Below, one piece after another: positions 9,329 to 20,635 of a stretch of DNA of 64,000 nt. The DNA is from Belnapia rosea. Lineage in GTDB: Bacteria > Pseudomonadota > Alphaproteobacteria > Acetobacterales > Acetobacteraceae. The position numbers were made by a program, and so were the translations under genes. Every line of letters starts with the position of its first letter. Position 1 is the stretch's first letter. A model generated the notes under the pieces. It had not been told where the DNA came from. It saw only the letters and a list, made by a program, of their open reading frames with translations, and ran no database searches. Location of the stretch: contig NZ_FMZX01000020.1 of assembly GCF_900101615.1 (NCBI RefSeq), positions 1 through 64,000 on the forward strand, read 5' to 3'.

Positions 9329-10549
9329 ATGAACATCCATGAATATCAGGCGAAGGAGCTGCTGGGGCGCTACGGCGTCACGGTGCTCCAGGGCCATGTG
9401 GCCTGGACGCCGGACGAGGCGGTCGAGGCAGCCAAGCGGCTGCCCGGCCCCGTCTATGTGGTGAAGTCGCAGATCCATGCCGGCGGCCGCGGCGCCGGGC
9501 GCTTCAAGGAGGACCCGAACGGCAAGGGCGGCGTCCGCGTCGTCAAGTCGGTCGAGGATGTCCGGGCTGCCGCCGAGGCGATGATCGGCAAGACGCTGGT
9601 CACCAAGCAGACCGGCGATGCAGGCAAGGTCGTCTCCCGCGTCTATGTCGAGGATGGCTGCGACATCAAGCGGGAGCTCTATCTGGGCCTGCTGGTCGAT
9701 CGCGCGACCTCTCGCCTCACCATCATGGCCTCGACCGAGGGCGGGATGGAGATCGAGGAGGTGGCGGAGCACCACCCCGAGAAGATCCTGAAGGCGGCGA
9801 TCGACCCGGCTTCGGGCATCTCCGGCTTCCATGCCCGGAAGCTGGCCTTCGGCCTCGGGCTGACCGGCAAGCAGGTGGCGAGCTTCACCAAATTCGTGAC
9901 CTCGCTCTATGGCGCCTTCCAGGAGCTCGACTGCGCCATCGTCGAGATCAACCCGCTGGTCGTCACCGGCGCGGGGGAGATCGTGGCCCTCGATGCCAAG
10001 GTCTCCTTCGACGACAACGCGCTGTTCCGCCACAAGGACCTTGAGGCGCTCCGTGACGATACGGAGATGGACCCGAAGGAGCTGGACGCGGTCAAGAATG
10101 ACCTGAACTATGTCGCGCTCGACGGCGAGATCGGCTGCATGGTGAACGGCGCTGGCCTCGCCATGGCGACGATGGACATCATCAAGCTTTACGGTTCCTC
10201 GCCGGCGAACTTCCTCGATGTCGGCGGCACGGCGAATGCAGCGCGGGTGACCGAGGCGTTCCGGATCATCACCTCGGACGCCAACGTCAAGGCGATCCTG
10301 GTGAACATCTTCGGCGGCATCGCCAAGTGCGACATGATCGCCAACGGCATCGTCGAGGCGTCGAAGAACCTCTCGCTCTCCGTGCCGCTCGTGGTCCGGC
10401 TCGAGGGGACGAATGTCGAGCTGGGCAAGAAGATCCTGGCCGAGAGCGGTCTCGCCATCATTCCCGCCGAGAACCTGGCGGACGCGGCACAGAAAGTCGT
10501 CGCCGCGGTCAATGAGTCGCGCGCCTCCGGCACGACGAAGGGGGCCTGA
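9329..10549 (+). CDS. sucC: Succinyl-CoA synthetase beta subunit
   Basis: The 406-residue beta subunit carries an N-terminal ATP-grasp fold. [12 protein letters not shown] is the hallmark start, and the nucleotide loop is [17 protein letters not shown]. The C-terminal CoA-ligase-like domain shows the family motifs VEINPLVV and [16 protein letters not shown]. With SucD it converts succinyl-CoA to succinate with formation of ATP or GTP. It is slightly longer than the usual 388-398 residues because of a short C-terminal tail. SucD starts three bases after its stop. Confidence 0.98.
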   Translation: MNIHEYQAKELLGRYGVTVLQGHVAWTPDEAVEAAKRLPGPVYVVKSQIHAGGRGAGRFKEDPNGKGGVRVVKSVEDVRAAAEAMIGKTLVTKQTGDAGKVVSRVYVEDGCDIKRELYLGLLVDRATSRLTIMASTEGGMEIEEVAEHHPEKILKAAIDPASGISGFHARKLAFGLGLTGKQVASFTKFVTSLYGAFQELDCAIVEINPLVVTGAGEIVALDAKVSFDDNALFRHKDLEALRDDTEMDPKELDAVKNDLNYVALDGEIGCMVNGAGLAMATMDIIKLYGSSPANFLDVGGTANAARVTEAFRIITSDANVKAILVNIFGGIAKCDMIANGIVEASKNLSLSVPLVVRLEGTNVELGKKILAESGLAIIPAENLADAAQKVVAAVNESRASGTTKGA

Positions 10550-10552
10550 GCC

Positions 10553-11437
10553 ATGGCGATCCTGATCGACGAAAACACCAAGGTCATGACCCAGGGCTTC
10601 ACCGGAGCCCAGGGCACCTTCCATGCCGAGCAAGGCATCGCCTATGGCTCGAAGTATGTGGGGGGCGTGACGCCGGGCAAGGGCGGCACCACCCATATCG
10701 GCCTGCCGGTCTTCGACACGGTGGCAGATTGCGTCGCCGCCACCGGGGCCAATGCCAGCGTCATCTACGTGCCGCCGCCCTTCGCCGCGGATGCGATCCT
10801 TGAGGCGATCGACGCCGAGCTGCCGCTCGTCATCTGCATCACCGAGGGCATCCCGGTGCTCGACATGGTGCGGGTGAAGCGGGCGCTCGGGGGGTCGAAG
10901 TCGCGCCTCATCGGGCCGAACTGCCCAGGCGTGATCACGCCGGATGCCTGCAAGATCGGCATCATGCCGGGGCATATCCACCGGCGCGGCTCGGTCGGCA
11001 TCGTCTCCCGCTCGGGCACGCTGACTTATGAGGCGGTGTCGCAGACCACGGCGGCGGGCCTCGGCCAGTCCACCTGCGTCGGCATCGGCGGCGACCCGGT
11101 GAAGGGCACCGACTTCGTCGAGGTGCTGGAGATGTTCCTTGCCGATCCCGAAACCAAGTCGATCGTCATGATCGGCGAGATCGGCGGGCAGTCCGAGATC
11201 GAGGCGGCGGAATTCCTGGCCGCTGAGAATCGTGGGGCGAACGCCAAGCCGGTGGTCGGCTTCATCGCCGGTGCCACGGCCCCTCCGGGCCGCCGCATGG
11301 GCCATGCCGGTGCCGTGATCTCGGGCGGCAAGGATACGGCTGAGGCGAAGTTCGAGGCCATGCGCGCGGCCGGCGTCCATGTGGCGGATAGCCCAGCGGC
11401 GCTTGGTTCCACCATGGTGAAGGCCCTGAAGGGCTAG
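10553..11437 (+). CDS. sucD: Succinyl-CoA synthetase alpha subunit
   Basis: The 294-residue alpha subunit has an N-terminal CoA-binding Rossmann domain ([27 protein letters not shown]). Its C-terminal ligase domain contains the phospho-histidine segment [10 protein letters not shown] near residue 246. It completes the enzyme with SucC, three bases upstream. Two stem-loops follow the stop codon, so part of the transcription may end or be processed before sucA. Confidence 0.98.
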   Translation: MAILIDENTKVMTQGFTGAQGTFHAEQGIAYGSKYVGGVTPGKGGTTHIGLPVFDTVADCVAATGANASVIYVPPPFAADAILEAIDAELPLVICITEGIPVLDMVRVKRALGGSKSRLIGPNCPGVITPDACKIGIMPGHIHRRGSVGIVSRSGTLTYEAVSQTTAAGLGQSTCVGIGGDPVKGTDFVEVLEMFLADPETKSIVMIGEIGGQSEIEAAEFLAAENRGANAKPVVGFIAGATAPPGRRMGHAGAVISGGKDTAEAKFEAMRAAGVHVADSPAALGSTMVKALKG

Positions 11438-11450
11438 GCACCCAACGCGG

Positions 11451-11470
11451 GGCAGCCCTGTGGGGCTGCC
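11451..11470 (+). terminator. Stem-loop after sucD
   Basis: GGCAGCCC and GGGCTGCC form a perfect 8-base stem with a TGTG loop 13 bases after the sucD stop. No T-run follows, so it may act as an mRNA-stabilising or partial-termination element. Confidence 0.45.
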
Positions 11471-11500
11471 ATTGGGGCATGCCGGCCCTATGTTACGTGT

Positions 11501-11526
11501 CGCCGCAGCCTTTCGGGGGTGCGGCG
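11501..11526 (+). promoter_or_regulatory. Second stem-loop between sucD and sucA
   Basis: CGCCGCA and TGCGGCG pair perfectly around a 12-base loop, 56 bases before the sucA ATG. It lies in the probable 5' leader of sucA. There is no T-run. Its role is unknown. Confidence 0.4.
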
Positions 11527-11582
11527 ATCATTGCATGTGCCGATAGAGACCGCCGGCTCCCTTGGCCGGCACGGAGAGATAC

Positions 11583-14483
11583 ATGGCCGGAGTGGATATC
11601 CTCGCGACAGCGATGACGGGCGCCAATGCCGCCTTCCTCGCCGATCTCTACGCCCGCTGGGTGGAGAAGCCCGACAGCGTCGATCCCTCCTTCGCTGAAC
11701 TCTTCGCCGTCCTCGACGACGATGCGAAGGCGGTGCTGACCGATGCGGTCGGTGCCTCCTGGGCGCCGCGTGGCCGTGGCGGCTTCGCCCCGGAGCCCGA
11801 GCCTGCACCGGCCGCCAAGGGTGGCGCGAAGGGCAGTAAGGGTGCCGCACCGGCTGCGGCCCCCGCCGCCGATGCCGAGACGATCCGCCGCGCCCAGCTC
11901 GACTCGATCCGCGCACTGATGCTGATCCGCAGCTACCGGGTGCGTGGCCACCTGCACGCCCAGCTCGACCCGCTGGGCCTGGCCAAGCCGCGGCCGCACC
12001 AGGAGCTGGAGCCCACCTTCTGGGGCTTCTCCGAGGCCGATATGGACCGGCCGGTCTTCATCAACGGCGTGCTCGGCCTCGACACCGCGACGCCGCGGCA
12101 GATCATGGAGGTCTGCCGGGCGACCTATTGCGGGCCGATCGGCGTCGAGTTCATGCATATCCAGGACCCGGACCAGAAGGCCTGGATCCAGCAGCGCATG
12201 GAAGGCGCGCCCTGGTCCACCGCCTTCGATGCGAAGGCGAAGCGGGCGATCCTCGAGGACCTGACCGAGGCCGAGGGCTTCGAGGCCTTCTGCGCCCGCA
12301 AATACGTTTCCACCAAGCGCTTCGGCCTCGAGGGCGGCGAGAGCACCATCCCGGCCATCCAGGCGGTGATCGAGACGGCGGCCGGCGCCGGGGTGAACGA
12401 GATCGCCATCGGCATGGCGCATCGCGGCCGGCTCAACGTTCTGGTGAACGTGGTGAAGAAGCCCTTCACCCAGGTCTTCTCCGAGTTCAAGGGCGTCGGC
12501 GCCAATCCTGACGATGTTCAGGGTTCGGGCGACGTGAAGTATCACCTGGGCACCTCGACCGATATCGAGGTCGGTGGCCGGCGGGTGCACCTCTCGCTGC
12601 AGCCGAACCCCTCGCATCTCGAGGCGGTCGACCCCGTAGTGGTCGGCAAGGTCCGGGCGCGGCAGGACATGGCGGGCGACACCAAGGGCCGGCATTCGGT
12701 TATGGGCATCCTGCTGCATGGCGACGCGGCCTTCGCCGGCCAGGGCCTGGTCTACGAGACCATGGCGATGAGCCAGCTCATCGGCTACCGCACCGGCGGC
12801 ACCATCCATCTGGTGACCAACAACCAGATCGGCTTCACCACCGTCCCGGCGCATGCCTATTCCGGCCTCTACTGCACCGACATCGCCAAGTCGGTGCAGG
12901 CGCCGATCTGGCACGTGAACGGCGACAATCCGGAGGCGGTGGTCTTCGTCTCGCGCCTGGCGGCCGAGTTCCGCCAGACCTTCTCGACCGATGTGGTGGT
13001 GGACATCGTCTGCTACCGCCGCCACGGCCATAACGAGAGCGACGAGCCGGCCTTCACCCAGCCGATCATGTATGGCCGGATCAAGGAGATGCGGACCACC
13101 CGTACCCTCTATGCCGAGCGGCTGGCGGCCGAGGGCAGCGTCCCGGCCGAGGAGTCGAAGGCAATGTGGGACGCCTTCAACCAGACGCTGGAGCAGGCGC
13201 ATGAGGCCGCTCAGAGCTTCAAGCCCAACAAGGCCGACTGGCTGGAAGGCCATTGGTCCGGGCTGAAGGCCGCCGGTACCGAGGATGCGATAGAGCAGCT
13301 TCACCCGACCGCCGTGGCGCTCGAGACGCTGCGCGAGGTCGGCGCGGCGCTGGCCCGGGTACCGGAGGATTTCGCCGCCAACCCGAAGATCGCTCGGCAG
13401 CTCGAGGCGAAGCGGCAGGCGATCGAGAGCGGCGAGGGCATCGACTGGGCCACCGGCGAGGCGCTCGGCTTCGGCACGCTGCTGCTGGAGGGGCACCGTG
13501 TGCGCCTCTCGGGCGAGGACGTGCAGCGGGGCACCTTCAGCCATCGCCATGCGGTGCTGGTCGACCAGAAGACCCAGGCCGAATACGTGCCGCTGAACAA
13601 CATCCGCTCGGGCCAGCCGCGATTCGAGGCCTTCAACAGCCTGCTGAGCGAGTTCGGCGTGCTGGGCTACGACTACGGCTACTCGCTGGCCGACCCGCAC
13701 ACGCTGGTGCTGTGGGAGGCGCAGTTCGGTGACTTCGCCAATGGCGCCCAGGTCATCATCGACCAGTTCATCGCCTCGGCGGAGACCAAGTGGCTGCGCA
13801 TGAGCGGCCTCGTCATGCTGCTGCCGCATGGCTATGAGGGGCAGGGGCCGGAGCACAGCTCGGCCCGGCTGGAGCGCTACCTGCAGCTCTGCGCCGAGCG
13901 GAACATGCGGGTCTGCAACCTGACCACGCCAGCCAACTACTTCCACGCGTTGCGGCGCCAGCTGAAGGCGAATTACCGCAAGCCGCTGGTGCTGATGACG
14001 CCGAAGTCGCTGCTGCGGCACAAGCTGGCGGTCAGCAGCCTGGCGGAATTCGGCCCGGGCAGCGGCTTCCGCTACATCATCCCCGAGATCGACGCGATCG
14101 CGCCGGAGGAGGAGGTGAAGCGGGTCGTGCTCTGCACCGGCAAGGTCTATTATGACCTGCTGCAGGAGCGCCGCGACAAGGGCGTGAAGGATGTGGCGAT
14201 CATCCGCATCGAGCAGCTGCATCCTTTCCCGAAGCAGAGCCTGAGCCAGGCGCTGGCGCCCTACAAGAATGCCGAGGTGGTGTGGTGTCAGGAGGAGCCC
14301 GAGAACATGGGCGCCTGGACCTATATCGACCGGCGGCTCGAGAAGGTGCTGAAGGGTCTCGACATCAAGGCAAAGCGGCCCGACTACGTCGGCCGAGACG
14401 AAGCGGCGAGCCCGGCCACCGGCCTCGCCAAGGTCCACCAGCAGCAGCAGGAAGCCCTGGTGCGAGCCGCGCTCGGCCTCTGA
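11583..14483 (+). CDS. sucA: 2-oxoglutarate dehydrogenase E1
   Basis: This is the 966-residue thiamine-diphosphate E1 component, which decarboxylates 2-oxoglutarate and passes the succinyl group to the E2 lipoyl arm. ATG 11583 was preferred over an upstream TTG because GGAGAGA lies just before it and the product then begins MAGVDILATAMTGANAAF. Visible landmarks are RGHLHAQLDPLG, the active-site histidine region SLQPNPSHLEAVDP, the thiamine-binding GDAAFAGQG and NNQIGFTT, and the C-terminal CQEEPENMGAW. An Ala/Gly-rich linker (about residues 65-95) follows the N-terminal E2-binding segment. E2 follows 34 bases downstream. Confidence 0.98.
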   Translation: MAGVDILATAMTGANAAFLADLYARWVEKPDSVDPSFAELFAVLDDDAKAVLTDAVGASWAPRGRGGFAPEPEPAPAAKGGAKGSKGAAPAAAPAADAETIRRAQLDSIRALMLIRSYRVRGHLHAQLDPLGLAKPRPHQELEPTFWGFSEADMDRPVFINGVLGLDTATPRQIMEVCRATYCGPIGVEFMHIQDPDQKAWIQQRMEGAPWSTAFDAKAKRAILEDLTEAEGFEAFCARKYVSTKRFGLEGGESTIPAIQAVIETAAGAGVNEIAIGMAHRGRLNVLVNVVKKPFTQVFSEFKGVGANPDDVQGSGDVKYHLGTSTDIEVGGRRVHLSLQPNPSHLEAVDPVVVGKVRARQDMAGDTKGRHSVMGILLHGDAAFAGQGLVYETMAMSQLIGYRTGGTIHLVTNNQIGFTTVPAHAYSGLYCTDIAKSVQAPIWHVNGDNPEAVVFVSRLAAEFRQTFSTDVVVDIVCYRRHGHNESDEPAFTQPIMYGRIKEMRTTRTLYAERLAAEGSVPAEESKAMWDAFNQTLEQAHEAAQSFKPNKADWLEGHWSGLKAAGTEDAIEQLHPTAVALETLREVGAALARVPEDFAANPKIARQLEAKRQAIESGEGIDWATGEALGFGTLLLEGHRVRLSGEDVQRGTFSHRHAVLVDQKTQAEYVPLNNIRSGQPRFEAFNSLLSEFGVLGYDYGYSLADPHTLVLWEAQFGDFANGAQVIIDQFIASAETKWLRMSGLVMLLPHGYEGQGPEHSSARLERYLQLCAERNMRVCNLTTPANYFHALRRQLKANYRKPLVLMTPKSLLRHKLAVSSLAEFGPGSGFRYIIPEIDAIAPEEEVKRVVLCTGKVYYDLLQERRDKGVKDVAIIRIEQLHPFPKQSLSQALAPYKNAEVVWCQEEPENMGAWTYIDRRLEKVLKGLDIKAKRPDYVGRDEAASPATGLAKVHQQQQEALVRAALGL

Positions 14484-14517
14484 GGCCCGCGGCTGCTAAG
14501 CGGAAGGCGAGAGAAGA

Positions 14518-15792
14518 ATGGCGACGGATATCCTGGTACCCACCCTCGGCGAGAGCGTGAGCACCGCCACCGTGGCACGCTGGCTGAAGAAGGCCGGCGA
14601 GCAGGTCTCGGTGGATGAGCCGCTGGTGGAGCTGGAGACCGACAAGGTCACGGTGGAGGTGAATGCCCCTGCCGCCGGCGTCATCGAGTCGATCGCCGTG
14701 GACGAGGGTGGTGAGGTCGAGCCCGGCGCGGTGCTCGGCGTGATCGGCGCGGCCGGTGCCGCGGCAGCGGCGAAGCCGGCTGCCGCCCCGAGCCCGGCAC
14801 CTACCGCACCCGCGCCTGCTGCGCCGACGCCCGTCCCGGCGGCGGCGGCCCAGCCCAAGGTGGAGGAGCCGCGGGTGCCGCAGGGCCCTGTTGCCGTGCC
14901 CGGCACCCCGCATGCCCCGCTGCCTGCGGCGGCCAAGCTGATGACCGAGAACAAGGTCAGCGCCGAGCAGATCGGCACCGGCACCGCCAAGGACGGCCGG
15001 ATCAGCAAGGGTGACGTGCTCGACTTCCTCGCCCGCCCTGCCGCCGCGCCAGCTGCGGCTCCGGCCGCCGCCAAGGCCGCGCGCCCGATCGAGGCGGGCG
15101 AGGAGCGGGTGAAGATGACCCGGCTGCGCATCACCATCGCGCGCCGGCTGAAGGAGGCGCAGAACACCGCCGCCATGCTCACCACCTTCAACGAGGTGGA
15201 TATGGGCGCGGCGATGGCGCTGCGCGCCGAGTACCGCGATGCCTTCGAGAAGCGCCACGGGGTGAAGCTCGGCTTCATGTCCTTCTTCGTGAAGGCCTGC
15301 GTGGCCGCGCTGAAGGAATTCCCCGCCGTCAACGCCGAGATCGATGGCGACGCGGTGATCTACAAGAACTTCGTCCATATGGGCATCGCGGTCGGCGGGC
15401 CGAACGGCCTGGTGGTGCCGGTGCTGCGCAATGCCGACCAGATGAGCTTCGCCGGGATCGAGAAGACCATCGGCGATTTCGGCAAGCGCGTCCGTGACGG
15501 GCAGCTGAAGCTGGAGGAGATGGCGGGCGGCAGCTTCACCATCACCAATGGCGGCATCTATGGCAGCCTGATGAGCACGCCGATCCTGAACCCGCCGCAG
15601 TCCGGCATCCTCGGCATGCACAAGATCCAGGAGCGGCCGATGGTGGTCGGCGGCAAGGTCGAGGTACGGCCGATGATGTACCTCGCCCTGTCCTACGATC
15701 ACCGGATCGTCGACGGGAAGGAGGCGGTGAGCTTCCTTGTCCGCGTGAAGGAAGGCGTCGAGGATCCGCGCCGGCTGATGCTCGACCTCTGA
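14518..15792 (+). CDS. sucB: 2-oxoglutarate dehydrogenase E2 (dihydrolipoyl succinyltransferase)
   Basis: This 424-residue E2 transfers the succinyl group to CoA and forms the core of the complex. One N-terminal lipoyl domain (residues 1-77) has the lipoylated lysine in ETDKVTVEV. Ala/Pro-rich linkers flank a peripheral-subunit-binding domain (about 137-172, [10 protein letters not shown]). The C-terminal catalytic domain has the HxxxDG-type motif [13 protein letters not shown]. The E3 gene (lpd) often found next is absent here and must be elsewhere. A strong GC stem-loop follows the stop. Confidence 0.98.
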   Translation: MATDILVPTLGESVSTATVARWLKKAGEQVSVDEPLVELETDKVTVEVNAPAAGVIESIAVDEGGEVEPGAVLGVIGAAGAAAAAKPAAAPSPAPTAPAPAAPTPVPAAAAQPKVEEPRVPQGPVAVPGTPHAPLPAAAKLMTENKVSAEQIGTGTAKDGRISKGDVLDFLARPAAAPAAAPAAAKAARPIEAGEERVKMTRLRITIARRLKEAQNTAAMLTTFNEVDMGAAMALRAEYRDAFEKRHGVKLGFMSFFVKACVAALKEFPAVNAEIDGDAVIYKNFVHMGIAVGGPNGLVVPVLRNADQMSFAGIEKTIGDFGKRVRDGQLKLEEMAGGSFTITNGGIYGSLMSTPILNPPQSGILGMHKIQERPMVVGGKVEVRPMMYLALSYDHRIVDGKEAVSFLVRVKEGVEDPRRLMLDL

Positions 15793-15811
15793 GCTGACAT
15801 CCAAGGATCAC

Positions 15812-15833
15812 GGGGGCCGGTGCGCCGGCCCCC
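15812..15833 (+). terminator. GC-rich hairpin ending the mdh-suc cluster
   Basis: GGGGGCCGG and CCGGCCCCC form a perfect 9-base stem with a TGCG tetraloop, 19 bases after the sucB stop. The following bases are not a pure T-run, but the position and stability fit a transcription terminator. Confidence 0.6.
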
Positions 15834-15943
15834 TGATTCCTGCGCGCTACCTGCATTCATCTGCTAGGATTCCGGCTGGCGAAAGCCGGACCCTCGGCGC
15901 GCGCCCCCGGGTGCCGCGCCGCAATCCATACCGGGAGAGTCAC

Positions 15944-16225
15944 ATGCGTTCCTTCGAAGGCCAATTCTCCGACAACCGCCCGCTGAAGCGGACGCGCGAG
16001 GAGAAGACGCGCCAGCTGGCCGAGCTGAAGGAGACCTACAAGTCGCTGAAGCCGCACACCTCGCCCGAGCTCCGCAGCTCCATCGCCGGCAAGATCCGCG
16101 AGCTGCAGGCTGAGTTGGCGGCCCCGCCGCCGCCGCCGCGGGAGCGCCGCGGGCCCCCGCACCAGGAGCAATTCGGCACCGGCCCCCGCCCGCCCCGCCG
16201 CCCGCGGCCGCCGCGGGAGATCTGA
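15944..16225 (+). CDS. Small coiled-coil protein with Pro/Arg tail, hypothetical
   Basis: GGGAGAG lies directly before ATG 15944, which is better than the in-frame ATG 33 bases upstream. The 93-residue product has a charged helical part (about residues 15-60, TREEKTRQLAELKETYKSL) likely to form a coiled coil. A tail built almost only of Pro, Arg and Gly follows. No signal peptide is visible, so it should be cytoplasmic. It stands alone between the suc terminator and an SDR gene. Nucleic-acid binding is conceivable from composition but unsupported. Confidence 0.6.
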   Translation: MRSFEGQFSDNRPLKRTREEKTRQLAELKETYKSLKPHTSPELRSSIAGKIRELQAELAAPPPPPRERRGPPHQEQFGTGPRPPRRPRPPREI

Positions 16226-16328
16226 CGCCGGGGCCTTGGTGCCCTCCTGGCGCCCCTACCCCTCCGGCCCGCATCGGCGCAGCATGGGCCGAACGAGCCA
16301 AGGTATTGGATCGGGGAGGGGAAGCGCC

Positions 16329-17120
16329 ATGCGCCTCAAGGACAAGACCGCCATCATCATCGGCGCCGGGCAGAGCCCCGGTGAGGGTATCGGCAACGGA
16401 AGGGCGACCGCCATCCGCTTCGCCCAGGAGGGGGCGCGGGTCTGTTGCGCCGACCGCGACCTCAACTCTGCCGAGGAGACGGCGCAGCTGGCAGGGAACG
16501 GCGCCTTTGCGATTGAGGCGGATGTGACGCGGGAGGCAAGCCTCGCCGCGGCGCTGGCCGAGGCGGTGGCGCGTTTCGGGCGACTCGACATCCTCCACTA
16601 CAATGTCGGCGTCTCGCTGGCCGGGGGTGATGCGCCGCCGACCGAGATCACCGAGGAGGCCTTCGACCGCGTCACCGCCATCAATCTGCGCGGCTTCGTC
16701 ATGGCGGTGAAGCATGCGCTGCCGATCATGCGGGCGCAGGAGGGGGGCGTGATCCTCTCCATCTCCTCGGCGGCGGCGGTCGAGAGCTACCCTTACGTGG
16801 CCTACAAGGCGACCAAGGCGGCGATGCTCGCCGTCACCGAGCAGGTAGCGAACCAGAATGCCGGCCATGGCATCCGCTGCAACACCATCCTTCCCGGGCT
16901 GATGGACACGCCCATGGCAGTCGATACCCGCGTCCGCCATACCGGCAAGACCCGCGCCGAGGTGGCAGCCGAGCGCGACGCCAAGGTGCCACTGCGCCGC
17001 CGGATGGGCACCGCCTGGGACGTGGCCAATGCTGCGCTCTTCCTCGCCAGCGACGAGGCGGGCTTCATCACCGGCGTGGCCCTGCCGGTCGATGGCGGCC
17101 GTCTGGTGCAGATCGGCTGA
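16329..17120 (+). CDS. Short-chain dehydrogenase/reductase
   Basis: The 263-residue product is a classical-length SDR. The cofactor loop GAGQSPGEGIGNG is a spaced variant of the usual GxxxGxG. Other landmarks are DVT near residue 60, NVGVS (the NNAG-equivalent), the catalytic Ser in ILSISSAAAVES, and YVAYKATKAA with catalytic Tyr and Lys. The C-terminus GVALPVDGGRLV is typical. GGGGAGGGG precedes ATG 16329. The substrate cannot be deduced. Neighbours give no pathway context. Confidence 0.9.
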   Translation: MRLKDKTAIIIGAGQSPGEGIGNGRATAIRFAQEGARVCCADRDLNSAEETAQLAGNGAFAIEADVTREASLAAALAEAVARFGRLDILHYNVGVSLAGGDAPPTEITEEAFDRVTAINLRGFVMAVKHALPIMRAQEGGVILSISSAAAVESYPYVAYKATKAAMLAVTEQVANQNAGHGIRCNTILPGLMDTPMAVDTRVRHTGKTRAEVAAERDAKVPLRRRMGTAWDVANAALFLASDEAGFITGVALPVDGGRLVQIG

Positions 17121-17150
17121 GCCTGTCCTGGCCATGGCCGGGCACTGAGT

Positions 17151-17171
17151 TGCAATCGACAAGCGTTCGCA
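17151..17171. promoter_or_regulatory. Weak Fur/Irr-like dyad upstream of feoA
   Basis: An imperfect inverted repeat, TGCAA to TTCGCA around a central A, has 6 of 10 half-site positions symmetrical. It lies 34 bases before the feoA start. Iron control of feo operons is well established, but this site is a poor match to any consensus and is offered only as a candidate. Confidence 0.25.
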
Positions 17172-17204
17172 TCTACAAGAAGCTCCCCAGGCCAGGGATT
17201 CCGC

Positions 17205-17510
17205 ATGTCCTTCGTCACCGATGCCGTCCTGGCAGACCCTGCCCAGGCCGAAGCCGTGCTCGATCTCGGGGCCGCGCCGCGCGGTTTCCGGGGGCGGATC
17301 CGCGGGTTGCGGGCCTTCGCCTCGGGTGGCCTTCCCGCGGAGGAGCTGGAGCGCCGCTTGCTCGAGCTCGGCTTCGTCGAGGGGGCCGAGGTGGAGCTCC
17401 TGCATCAGGGCCTCTTCGGCCGGGACCCCATTGCCATCCGGGTCGATTCCGCGACCATCGCGCTGCGCCGGCGAGAGGCTGCGGCGGTGCTGGTGGAGCC
17501 GGCCCCGTAG
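17205..17510 (+). CDS. feoA: Ferrous iron transport protein A
   Basis: The 101-residue product contains the SH3-like FeoA core. It shows GFRGRIRGLRA, then ERRLLELGFVEGAEVELLHQ, GRDPIAIRV and IALRRREA. FeoA is a small cytoplasmic partner that modulates FeoB. A roughly 20-residue N-terminal extension precedes the core. FeoB starts 12 bases after the stop, so the two form an operon. No FeoC follows. Confidence 0.93.
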   Translation: MSFVTDAVLADPAQAEAVLDLGAAPRGFRGRIRGLRAFASGGLPAEELERRLLELGFVEGAEVELLHQGLFGRDPIAIRVDSATIALRRREAAAVLVEPAP

Positions 17511-17522
17511 GACATAGCGCGT

Positions 17523-19424
<1,902 letters not shown>

Positions 19425-19428
19425 GGGC

Positions 19429-20550
19429 TCAGTACCGCACCAGCGACAGCACGATCTCGACCGCGATCAGCAGCAGGATGGCGGTCTCCAGCAGCTCCGC
19501 CCGGCCGCCGGCGGCCTCGCCATGCAGGGCGGTGTAGGTGTCGCGGATGATCGCCAGCTTGCGGTCCACCGCGGCGCCGACATTGGGCACGCGGAACTGC
19601 TCCATCGCCGCGGCATAGACGCGGGCGAGGTAGACGTCCTCGGTCACCTGCAGGGCGTTGTCGACGCGCTCCGTCAGCTCCGTCACCTCGGCGACGAGGG
19701 CGTGCAGGTCGCGGGCGAGGCGGGCATAGCGGCGGGAGGCGAGCAGGTTGGTCCGGCGCCGCGCCGCCTCCACCAGGGCCCGCATGCGCGGCAGCTCGTC
19801 ATCCAGCATCTCGTCATAGCCGCGCAGCTCCAGAAGCTGGGCATTGGCCATCTCCAGAACGTCGGCGACATCGGTCTCCCGCTGCGGCTCGTGGATGAAG
19901 GCGCGGTCCCAGGTGAGCACCACCAGGTCGTCCGGGTGGTAGGAGAAGCGCTGGCGCAGCAGGTCGCGCCGGGCGCCCTCGGAAAGCGGCCGCTCCTCGC
20001 CCGAGAGCAAGGGGATGAGGTCGAGGGTCTCGACCAGCGCCTCCGCCGTCATCGGCCGGTCGAAGGCATCGACGATGGCGAGGAGGTAGTCCTCCTGCAG
20101 AGGCGTGGCGGCCGGCCGGTCCAGCGCCTCGGCCAGCAGCTCCCGCAGCCGTCCGAGCAGGTCTTCCCACAGGCGGGTCTCGGCCGCGGGACCGACGGCA
20201 CGGTCGGCGCCGTTGACCAGACCGGTGAAGGCGGCCCAGCCGAGATCGGCGGCCGGCAGGCGCAGGGCGACCGCGGCAATGCCGAAATCATAGAGGCGGA
20301 CGCCGGCCGAGGCCGTCATGGACCTGCCATCGACCGTGACCTCCACTGGCCCGAGGTCGAGGGCGAGCGGCGCGACGCCGAAGGAGACGGCCTTGGGCGA
20401 GGTGCCGACCAGGCGGCTGCGGACGCTGCTGCCCCGGGCGCGGCTGGCCCAGAGCGATTCGGCCCGGCGCAGGTCGATCTCATAGGCCAGGTCGAAGAGC
20501 CGCAGCGCCACCACCTGTCCCGACCGCACCGTGGGCTCCACCTGCGCCAT
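19429..20550 (-). CDS. C-terminally membrane-anchored protein, RMD1/DUF155-like layout
   Basis: The 373-residue product starts at ATG 20550 behind GAGGAGCGAG. It has a beta-rich N-terminal half (VVALRLFDLAYEIDL, then VRLYDFGIAAVALRL). A long helical region with many Arg and Glu (about 230-330) follows, and then a single C-terminal transmembrane helix (ETAILLLIAVEIVLSLV). This resembles the RMD1/DUF155 plan, but I cannot be sure of family membership. The bulk should face the cytoplasm. It is convergent with feoB and divergent from the decarboxylase-like gene. Confidence 0.8.
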   Translation of the reverse strand: MAQVEPTVRSGQVVALRLFDLAYEIDLRRAESLWASRARGSSVRSRLVGTSPKAVSFGVAPLALDLGPVEVTVDGRSMTASAGVRLYDFGIAAVALRLPAADLGWAAFTGLVNGADRAVGPAAETRLWEDLLGRLRELLAEALDRPAATPLQEDYLLAIVDAFDRPMTAEALVETLDLIPLLSGEERPLSEGARRDLLRQRFSYHPDDLVVLTWDRAFIHEPQRETDVADVLEMANAQLLELRGYDEMLDDELPRMRALVEAARRRTNLLASRRYARLARDLHALVAEVTELTERVDNALQVTEDVYLARVYAAAMEQFRVPNVGAAVDRKLAIIRDTYTALHGEAAGGRAELLETAILLLIAVEIVLSLVRY

Positions 20551-20635
20551 CTCTCGCTCCTCATGCCTTGCCGCGGCCATAGCATGGGAAGATGACAGGC
20601 GAACGGGCGGCATTCCGCCGCAGGGAGGGTTGGCG

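Noticed and set aside
11493-14438. A 981-codon minus-strand open frame opposite sucA
   Set aside because: It is antisense to the clear 2-oxoglutarate dehydrogenase E1 gene, and its composition is that of a codon shadow.
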